A stretch of DNA of 64,000 nucleotides from Rehmannia glutinosa. Its lineage: Eukaryota; Streptophyta; Magnoliopsida; Lamiales; Orobanchaceae. Positions 55,421 through 64,000 of this stretch are shown here, in pieces (the first letter of the stretch is position 1; every line of letters begins with the position of its first letter). Made by a program: the position numbers and the translations under genes. The stretch covers positions 49,389,335-49,453,334 of the forward strand of contig CM071930.1 of the NCBI GenBank assembly GCA_016081115.2, written 5' to 3'. A model generated the notes under the pieces. The model worked only from the letters and a program-made list of their open reading frames with translations, searched no databases and was not told the origin of the DNA.

Positions 55421-56151
55421 GATCCGAGATATCACCTCTATCTTCTTGAGGACCATTTGAAGTGAACGGATGATCATTTGATGTAGACGGTTGATCATCA
55501 ATTTGAACAATTGTTCAATAATATCTTCTTCATCACTTTCATCATTAGGTATTCTTTCAACCCCCGAAGCTTCATTAAATTTGACATGAATGGATTCTTC
55601 AACAACTCCACTAGTCTTATTGTAAACCCGATATGCTTTGCTTTTTGTTTAATATCCCATAAATATCCCTTCATCGGCCTTAGGATCAAGTTTGTCCAAT
55701 TGATCCTTGGTATTCAAAATAAAGCATTTACAACCAAATATCTTGAAATAACTAATATTTGGAGTTCTACCTTTCAAAGCTCATATGGAGTTTTATTCAT
55801 TTTTAGGACGAATATAAACTCGATTAATGACATAGCAAGCGGTACTTACGGCTTCGGCCCAAAAATATTTTGGAAGTGAAAATTCATTGAGTATGGACCG
55901 ACTCATCTCTTGTAATGTCCGATTTTTCCTTTCGGTTACTCCATTTTGTTGAGGTGTCCTTGGAGCCGAAAAATTATGAGCATATCCTTTGGTTTCACAA
56001 AATACTCTAAATTCACCGTCAAATTCTCCACCTCGATCGCTTGAATAGACTTGATAGTGTCTTCCTTTTCATTCTCAAAAAGTCTACACAACTTAACAAA
56101 CTCATTAACGGCATCGCTTTTATTGGTAAGAAAAAGAGCCCAAGTATATCT
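55421..56151 (-). pseudogene. family B integrase core, cut by the family A insertion
   Basis: At 56151-55936 the minus strand encodes YTWALFLTNKSDAVNEFVKL and the start of the core. The segment with the catalytic Glu is in a changed frame near 55900-55960. The integrase tail with a KGYLWDIKQKAKHIGF-like stretch is at 55498-55689. The element is interrupted at 56151/56152 between core residues. The acidic linker to reverse transcriptase is at about 55430-55560. Confidence 0.8.
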
Positions 56152-57694
56152 TGTAGGTCCCAAGGGGTGTAAGTGTAAGGTTTAGAAGGGGGGGTTGAAT
56201 AAACCTTACCAAATTTTCGATTTAGGCCTTTTTTAAATCTACGAGTTCTACACAACGTGTCCTTGATGGACATCGAATTAGTCACTTAGTAGAGTCAATC
56301 TCTTAACAGACTCGGTGGTACATTAGTAGAGTAACTTCAAATTTGTTGGCTATAATTTGACTTCAAAATTTGTGGTTTTGTTTTTCAGGAAGACTTAACA
56401 CCCTTAAGTTTGTTTAAGCAAGTTTTTACTGACTTGATTTAGTACTTATAGATTATCGGATGGATAGCAAATTTATCGTGAGATATAAGCAATTGAAAGT
56501 GCGGATATTTAAATCTTTGTAAAGTAAATGACACGATAAAGTTTTTATAGAGGTTCGAAGATGGGGTAATTCTTCTACTCCTCTCTTCTCCAACTCCTGG
56601 AGGAATCCACTAAGTAATGATCGGTTTACAAAGTGGTAGCAGTCCGGATACAAGTCTTGATCACAACAGCCGACTTGATCCTTTGGGACTCGATCAGGAG
56701 ACGCCTTGATCACTCGGTGGCTTCTTGTGCGACTCGGCTTCTTCACAGGCGCGTGCCTTGCTACTACGACTCACTTGCTCAAGCACTTTGGATTTGATCA
56801 CGAAGCCCTCCAAACGCTTAAGACTTGGTTCACCTTGAACCTTTCTACAATCCTTCTTGGAATGTAGACCCCTTGTTTTTGATAGTTTCCTCTTCAGGCG
56901 ATTGAAGTTCTCTTTCCTTCACGAGGTAAGTGTTGGATTGATGTTCTTGAGATGTAGGCTTGAGGATTGAGAATATTTCAATTTTGATAAGCTTGTATAT
57001 CTCACGTGTGTGTCATCCACGCATCATCTTTTTTTTCTCAATCAAACTCCTCGGCCTTTTATAGTGAACTTTCAAAAATTTGCCCGTTGAAGAGATAGGC
57101 TCATTTTTGAAAATCACTTTGCGATCGTTGGTTTGCACTTCTTGGAATTGCCATTTCCTCGTATGAAATGTTTTATCACCTTTTCAGTTCGACACGGTGT
57201 AGTGCTTCCCATTGGTTCATTTCTTTGCACGCTTAAGGGGGCCGAGCACTCCAAGAAAGGTAGTATGGAGATATTACTTGTTTAAGTAAATCTCTTGATT
57301 TACGTACAACGGTTCTTTTTCGATTATCTCGACTTGATTGCATTTCCTCGCTTTCCCCAGGTGACTTAGAGTCGACTTCCAATCATGGATGACTCTTCAT
57401 CACTTGACTTGAGACTTGGCTTTTCTTTGAGTTGACTTGGTGATGTTCCACTCACCGCATCTCACCGCTTCTTGATCGAGTTCTGTCTGCTTTTCTTTGT
57501 TGTACTCAAATTGTCTCACGTGAGTTTTCCTTCAAGCCTTGATTTGTCTTCTTGCAAGTTGGAGCGTAGGCGACTTAACTCGGCTTGGCCGCTCTAATTG
57601 TTACAATACATTTCAAAGCAAGAATTGGGAGCTAACTTTCTATTCTAAGTTTTACATGGCACTCATCAAAATCTAAACAATAAAATTCCTAACA
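56152..57694 (-). repeat. 3' LTR of the second family A element (1543 bp)
   Basis: TGTAGGTCCCAAGGGG...AATTCCTAACA, giving canonical TG...CA ends on both strands (TGTTAGGAATTTT on the element strand). It retains the roughly 52-bp segment missing from 42893-44394. TATA box (minus strand) at 57055-57064. Confidence 0.92.
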
Positions 57695-57949
57695 ATTTCC
57701 CCCTTTTTTGATGATGCCAAAACTTAAATCATACAAAGATGCAAATAACAAAGATACATACTGAGATAGTGTATTGACATAGAATGTATGCGCATAATCA
57801 ATCTTTTTATTGATCATATCATTCTTGTACTTAACAATTGTTTACAAGGTGTATCGAGTATGTAATTGTCTCAAAAAAATTTATAGCATTATTACGAAAG
57901 ACTTACATTGTATGTATTTACATATAAAATACGAAGGGTTGGACAACAA

Positions 57950-60900
57950 CACTTCATCTCCTTCATTGTCTCTTCTTTCATCTTGATCGACATCTTCTTC
58001 TCTTCTTCTCTTCTTCTCGTCATCATTTGCCTTCTTTTTCTTCTCATATGCCTTCTGGCGACTTCATCTCTCCTTATTCTTTCCTGTCTCTCTGCCATAG
58101 CCGAGTTTGTCTCTTGTTTTCTTCTTCTATCCTTCTTGCATACTCGGCGTTGGTTTTGGCCACTTGCAAGTTCGCCACATGGTCAAGCCCACCCGATAGA
58201 TCCCTCCTTTCTTTCCTGGATCTACGTATTCAATATTCTTGGGCGGAGGCCTGGGTGCAAGCTTCTTCCTCCATCGCTTCTTCTTCTTCCTCTACCTCTG
58301 GGCGTATCTTTGCCTTTGGGGCTTCTTCTTTCCAAACAGTGCCCGGCGGAGTGACCAGTGTGTAGTGCCGGTTGTCTGCTGGTCTGTCAGCCGGCTTCTT
58401 CACATAGTGTGAGACCCTTTTCCCGATCTGAGATCCCAAGCTTGAGCCAAGGACACATTTGCAAAATAACCTTGATTCAAGCGTTTTGAATTCGTCAAGC
58501 GATCTTGGCTCTGTCCCGACATCGAAATGGCATACGTGTCTCTGTCAATGGAATGCCTCCGTGTTCTTTCAAAATGTTCATCACCCTGGCATCCATTCTT
58601 CCTTCCACCTCCTTCATCCCTGCTTCAATTTCTTTTCTCTTCTCGGCCATAGATACAGCAGAGTGTTGGAGTGGCGAGTCACGGGGAGTTTGCCGCTTAT
58701 AATGTCACCGTGAGGACCCTGTTGGGGGTTTGTGCAATCATCAAGGTCATATTCTTTGATCCTTCCCCCTCGTGATTTTCCTTTCTTGATTTCAAAATTT
58801 CCTCGGTGATTTTCCCTTCTCGATTGTTCCTTGTCATTTTGCTCCTTTCTTTTCGACTTGATTTTCTTTGCTTTAAGGTATTCCTCTTCCCCCTTTTTGG
58901 CATCATCAAAGGATAGAGGAACCCCAGGGAACATCTTTGGCAAGCATGAAGTCGAGTCTTCGATGGTTGAATTTTGCTTCAAGTCTGCTGCGTTGTATCT
59001 TTGCACGGAATTGAGACCGAGTAGCGTTGGATTCTGCTTTGAAATCGGCTTCATCTCGGCCATGAGAAGGCTGAATTTTCTTGTCATGTGTTCTTCCAAA
59101 CGCTGTATATCATTTGCATTACGCTCACGCGGCGACTTTGATCTCGGCGGTGTGAGCTTCGTGCATATGTTCAATGTGTTCCCGCACTTCGTTTTTCGCG
59201 TCAACATTTTCAGACTCTCCACACCGACTTGTTGAATAATTGTGCGAAAGTATCTCACTGTTCCACACGCATTGATTCTGCTTTGTTGCCACCATTCCCT
59301 TATCCCCGATTGTGATGCCTCTCAAGTCGGTATGTAAGTTGGCATCTCTTGTCGGGCGCATATCCAAGGAGGCTGATGCCTCTCCATCTTTTCAACTTGA
59401 CCAAAGAGTGCCTTGAACACTTCTCGTACTTGGTGATTCTTCATTGCGGTGATGGCCATCTGTCGAAATCGAAATCGAAATCGGCTGGAACAATGGTGCA
59501 CAGTGGAAAACGGGAGCTGATGCGTGATAGCGTGCTTGCTCATTTTTCGACTCTTCGTGGAGTTAAGTATCTCCGGTGAGAAAGGGAAAGATTCCACAAA
59601 GGATTCATCACCGCCATCCGGGATTTGTTCGATGATAAGCGGTGGGCGTGAAGTTCTTACGGGAATCGATCCAGTAGTAGCTTGAGGAGCCGGAGCGGTG
59701 GTCTCGGGTTCAACTGGGTTTTGTGGTGCGATGGGCTCGGCTTGTTGAGCCTCGGTGTCTTAACGGCTTCGTTGGTCTCACTGATTTCTCCTTTTGAGTA
59801 GACGGTCCTCGGCCTTATCGAGCGTCATCGGACGATGATGAGATTTCCATTGGTGGCTCATCATCAAAATTAAAGGTCGACGAGTAGTCTTGGGATCGAG
59901 ACTTGCTCGTGCAGGAACATCCGCATGGTGAGTCTTTTGGATTTGTCATGGGAGTTGACTCGGCTTCCTCTTCGCCTTGATCCCGAAAAGGTGACATCGG
60001 GGTTGTCTGGGAATCTTGAAGTGCGCGATCTCCTTCTCGGATGGATCGATGGTTGCGGGAGGGATGTTCTCTACTTGGTGTGTTTACCCAGGGAAGTCTC
60101 AACCTCCCGTGGGCCTTCATTTCCTCCAGCGGTCTCTCTGCTGCGAGGCACTGGTCTTCCCTTTCGGCGATGTCGGTGTCTTAGGGTCTTCTACGATGGC
60201 ATCCATTGGAGTCTCAACCCCATGGATTGCGCTTTCATCGCCAGTGTTAACTCCCGGTACATTCGCTTCACTGTGCCTCGTTGCATCGGCGGCGTCATTA
60301 GCATTTGTGAGTGTTGGCACCTCAGTGAGACAGTCTCAAGCTATGCGAGCTTCGTTGATGGCAACTTCTTTTTCTTCTTGTGTTTGAGTGTTCTTTGCCT
60401 CGCCTCCTACATTCTTTGTGGAGTCATCTGCAAAGACATCCTCCGACCTTGCTGCGGTGGAGGGTTTCCCCTCGGTGGAGCACCCGGTGAGTGACTTGGA
60501 GTGGGGTCACTCGTCTCCAAACTCCCGGCTTGTTGCGAGTTGATGGTTCGTAGTTGGGGCGGTGGTGGCACACCTTCAATAGGGGTTGGCTCGTTTGGGG
60601 TCCCCACTAGCCCGGTTTCATCGCCATTTCCTTATTGCCTTCTTCCCGAGTTAGGCTGGGGAAGTGGTAGCGGCAACATCTGTGGCTATTCTTTGAACCA
60701 CTCCCATTGGATCGATTTCGGTGTGTTACGGAGGACTCTCCTGGTCCTCCATCGATCTTTGCTCGTGAAGGATTCTTGATTCACGCAATGCTTGCTGCAT
60801 CTGCAATTCTTACGTAGCGGCATTCTCACAGTTCCTCGTCACTTTCGGAGAAGACATCAAGGAGAGGATGGAAGTGTTACGTAGTGCGGGAGATAGAGCG

Positions 60901-62501
60901 CGGTCTTGCCTTTTCTCGTGCTTAAACTTCTTGACTTGCTTTTCTCTCTCCTTGTCCTTGTAGATCTGCGAAATATCCATGCGATTGTCTTCATCTAGAG
61001 TGAGTCGATAGATAATCGAGGAAATTTAGCGTTCCTCTTCTTCTTCTATGAATTGGGCCGTTGGAACTGTTCCCTTGACTTGCTCAACTTCCATTTTCTC
61101 CACTCACGCGACGATTTTGGATGTGCGGGTAAGGTGGAGATAGGATCATTACATCACTATCTCTTGCTTTTGGTTCTTCTTGAGTTTCACTTGTGTGAGC
61201 TACGTTTGTGTCTTGAGTTGCCTCTGTGATCACCTTGACGCAGACTTGGGCATTTCATCAATTACATCACGGAGACTCTACTTCTCCGGTAGTCTCCGTA
61301 TTTGTCTTGGCCGAGTAGGTGACTCACTGGTTTCTCTGCTCGGATTGCTTTACAAGTCTTCTTCGTCTCTTGGTTTGTACCGGAGGGATTTACGTTGAGA
61401 GACGGTGTCCTCTAGTCTTGGCGGTGGGGCGTGCTTGTGTTTGTTTACGAGGAGCTGGCCGTCTAGGTTTGTCGAGATCTCCTCTTTTTGACGATCGAGA
61501 GAAGGAATTGGTGAGTCCTTCTCGACCGGCTAGCTGCGGGCGGGTGACACGGTTGCTTGGGCGGTGTGACTTCTGCTGCGGGCGGGTGACTCTGCTGCGG
61601 GGCGGGTGACTCTTGCTGCGGGCGGGCATGTTTGGTTTTCTTTCTTTGCGGGGGCGTGAGACTTTTTGGCAGTGCGGGCGGCTTTCTTCTTGGTTAGAGA
61701 GGAGGCGTGTGTCTTGGGGTCGGTGATTCCCCCTCACAGTGTCGGCTCTCTTGGCGTACGCACGCTTGAGCACCGGAGAGATTAGCTCGAACATCCTCTT
61801 GTTAACATGGAAGGCCTTCCCATGTCTAAGAGGTACTCCTTTCACCTCGAATAGTCGGCCAATCACTAGGCCATATCCCGGGATCCTCCAAATGACCCAT
61901 CTTCTTTGAAGGACTTGTTTCCCACGTTTTGGCGATCTGTAGAGATAAACTCAGCCCGGTTTATCTTCTTTTCTTCGATTATTGCAGCCATCACAATCAA
62001 TTTTGCCTTTGACGATTGGTCAAAATTGCCAAATTTGATGTCGATACAACAGCAACAATGTCCAACAATTTGTGATAATCTTCCTTGATGATCTCTTGTT
62101 TCTTTGTGTATATTATTTTGTCGACAACGTCGGACTTGCTATTTCTTTCCATGCGTCGGCCAAGTTTACATCAGCCTCTTTGATCTCGGATGCTCCCTCT
62201 GGCTGGTAGTGAGCAATATTGACCAAATCCTTGGTTTGTGATAGTCATTGCTTCCGTGAGCAGATGACTTGATTCCTTCGTCGTGAATCTCGGCATTCAC
62301 GTAGGGTGTGTGCAACCTCCTCCACATAGGTCATAGGATACTCGGTGTTAGAAAGCGGTTTTGATCCTGCCGTTTCTAGCTTCTCGCGATTTTCTTCACC
62401 AGGGTGTCGTCGGACCCCTGCTTCACCATTAAAATCGAAATCACGGTCGAACCGGTGTGGATTTGTTTTCCCAACTTGGTAAAGTCATATGTTGGTGCCA
62501 T
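57950..62501 (-). pseudogene. extra (env-position) ORF of the second family A element, broken
   Basis: The start is ATG at 62499-62501, opening MAPTYDFTKLGKQIHT without the early base loss of the first copy. Landmarks shared with 29000-33547: GVPLRHGKAFHVNKRMF (about 61810-61845), LKRAYAKRADT (61740-61780), a Pro/Arg-rich stretch (61400-61700), SFDDAKKGEEEYLK (58870-58920) and a basic/acidic tail with EERRRR-like runs near 57950-58090. About 4.5 kb, implying a protein near 1,500 residues if it were ever intact. Many short deletions are present. Function unknown. Env-like by position only: no clear signal peptide, furin-type site or membrane anchor could be fixed. Confidence 0.6.
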
Positions 62502-63047
62502 TTCTCGAGAATAATTTCAAGAAAAGTTCGAAATAGATTTGAAGTTTGATAGGGTTTTGAGTGTTTGCCTTTGCTTTTTGAGAGAGAGATTGAGCAGTTT
62601 TAGAAGTGTGAGAGAAAAGCGGACGAAAAATGGTTTAAATATGGTTTATGAAAGGGCGTGCGGAGGCGGTTTTGAATCGTGATCGAAATCAACGGCTTGG
62701 ATTTCGCCGACGCATATTGAGCGATTCATGTCTCGTATTTAATGCGGCACATTTATATCCAATCATAGGCTTGGTGTGCGGCTTTATGTCATGTACACAT
62801 CATCATTATCTTTGGCGTGTCTCTTAAAACATTCCGCTAAGTCAAAAGCATTGCGTTTTTGTCTCTTTGCTCATAAGTTATTCAAACTTATCTCTTAGGC
62901 GATTTAACTCTGCTTCTCACATTTCTCTTAGTGACTCGGCTATCCATTGACTTGGTATAGTGACTTTTCCGATCTGGTGATTCTTGAGCTAGTTTTTGTT
63001 TTCACTCTTTTTCACCTTCTTTCTGTTTCATTTCTTTTCTTTGATTC
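62502..63047 (-). other. spacer between RNase H and the extra ORF, second family A copy
   Basis: Non-coding and collinear with 33548-34090. It carries AGAGAGAGAT and GGCGTGCGGAGGCGG just upstream of the extra ORF start on the minus strand. Confidence 0.5.
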
Positions 63048-64000
63048 TTACGTGTCTCGGCTTAGCTCAATTAGCCCCAACTCATGTTTGAGTTCTTCAA
63101 ATCTTGACTCACATAATGGTTTTGTGAAGATGTCGGCTAGTTGCTTATCGGTTGAGATATATTCCAAGATAATGTCCTTCTTTTCAACATGATCTCTTAT
63201 GAAATGATATCGACATCTATATGTTTTGTTCTTGAGTGCAACACGGATTTTGAGTGATTGCAATGGCACTTGTTTATCACACATGATTGGAATTTCTTTT
63301 TCTTCAATTTCATAATCTCTCATTCTTTGTCTCATCCATAGGACTTGGGCTGCTGTTTGCCCATATGTATTACGCCTCAATTTGTAGAGGTGGCTATTGA
63401 GTTTTGCTTCTTGCTAAACCAGGAAATTAGTCTGTTTCCAAGCATTTGACATGTGCAGAAAGTACTTTTCTGTCCACTCTGCATCCGGCATAGTCAGTCG
63501 AATAGCCAATTAGCTTGAATCCACCTTCCTTTGGATACCATAGCCCTACTTCTTGGTTTCCTTTTAAGTATCTCAATATTCTCTTAGGCTGCGATCATAT
63601 GGCTCTCTTTTGGAGCGATTGAAATCTTGCACATACACCTACGGCAAAGGTGATGTCGGCTGCTAGGCGTGAGATAGAGTAGTGATCGATAAGTGCTCGT
63701 ATCTTGTTTGATCTACGAGCTTGCCATCTGCGTCCATGTCCATTTTGGTGATGTGTTCATTGGTATTTTTCTGAAGACTTCTCCTCCATACCAAATTTCT
63801 TCATTAAATCTCTGGTGTATTTTGTTTGACTTATGAAAGTTCCATCCTTGGTGTTTCACTTGAAGTCGGAAAAATGTCGACTCTCCCATCATGCTCATTT
63901 CAAATTTACTTTGCATGAGGTTTGAGAATTTTCACCACAGACTCTTTGTTAGTGGATCCAAAAATGATGTCATCCACATATATTTGAACAAGCGATACTC
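63048..64000 (-). pseudogene. family A RNase H / reverse transcriptase C-terminus, partial
   Basis: RNase H tail at 63380-63048: QTAAQVLWMRQRMRDYEIEE, EIPIMCDK, YHFIRDHVEKKDI, YISTDKQLADIFTKPLCESR and ELKHELGLIELS. The rest of RNase H is scattered over frames at 63400-63700. MQSKFEMSMMGESTFF (reverse transcriptase end) is at about 63870-63916, and the YVDD region begins at the window edge. Broken by frameshifts near 63300 and 63690. Confidence 0.85.

Larger units (their letters stand above)
51388..56151 (-). mobile_element. family B copia element (minus strand), 3' part
   Basis: 3' LTR 51388-52604, polypurine tract 52605-52617, spacer to about 53778, then RNase H, reverse transcriptase and integrase up to 56151, where a family A element interrupts it. 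The remainder (integrase N-terminus, protease, gag, 5' LTR) must lie beyond the window. The left LTR end sits in the MULE's DUF1985 region. Confidence 0.88.
56152..64000 (-). mobile_element. second family A copia element, 3' part, running off the window
   Basis: 3' LTR 56152-57694, polypurine tract 57695-57711, extra ORF region to 62501, spacer, RNase H and the start of reverse transcriptase at the window edge. It is collinear with 27133-35050 of the first copy. It is inserted in the integrase of the minus-strand family B element; the five bases before it are TATCT, and the matching duplication should follow its 5' LTR beyond 64000. Confidence 0.9.

Overview
The window is nuclear DNA of a flowering plant, almost certainly a eudicot. 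The evidence is one intron-rich host gene of a plastid lipid-enzyme family, plant-type Ty1/copia elements of the large env-bearing kind, a Mutator-like element (MULE) with a Ulp1 protease and DUF1985, hAT elements and a Helitron-like unit. It holds no bacterial operon, rRNA cluster or CRISPR array. There is one assembly gap (100 N, 24895-24994).

Layout. 1-1776: mostly featureless AT-rich DNA with one possible small membrane protein ORF (908-1213). 1782-6681: a broken copia element with a 5-bp target duplication (ATGAT), sitting just upstream of, and probably in an intron of, the host gene. 6702-13539: twelve exons and the stop codon of a phytyl ester synthase/diacylglycerol acyltransferase-like gene. 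Its 5' end is not visible, part of its hydrolase domain is missing, and two hAT elements lie in its introns. 14250-17472: a Helitron-like unit containing an inverted-repeat element with an internal tandem array and a tRNA-Gly-derived sequence. 17650-18346: a foldback MULE-type MITE with a 9-bp duplication. 18600-24700: repeat debris, including a scrambled LTR and a DUF4283/LINE-gag-like pseudogene.

24995-64000 is a nest of retrotransposons inside an older MULE. I call the two copia families A and B. The MULE (46011-51387, minus strand) carries DUF1985, Ulp1 and MuDR-type transposase remnants. It was hit on one side by a family B element on the plus strand (24995-46010) and on the other by a family B element on the minus strand (51388 onward). 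A complete 17.3-kb family A element (27133-44394, minus strand, target duplication GGGGA) is inserted in the first B element. A solo family B LTR (35903-37284, target duplication ATAGG) is in turn inserted in that A element. A second family A element (56152 to beyond the window) is inserted in the integrase region of the other B element.

Both family A copies have a long extra coding region of about 4.5 kb between pol and the 3' LTR, the position where Sirevirus-type copia elements carry an env-like gene. All mobile-element genes in the window are broken by frameshifts or stops. The only plausibly expressed host locus is the acyltransferase-like gene, and even that appears to have lost hydrolase residues.
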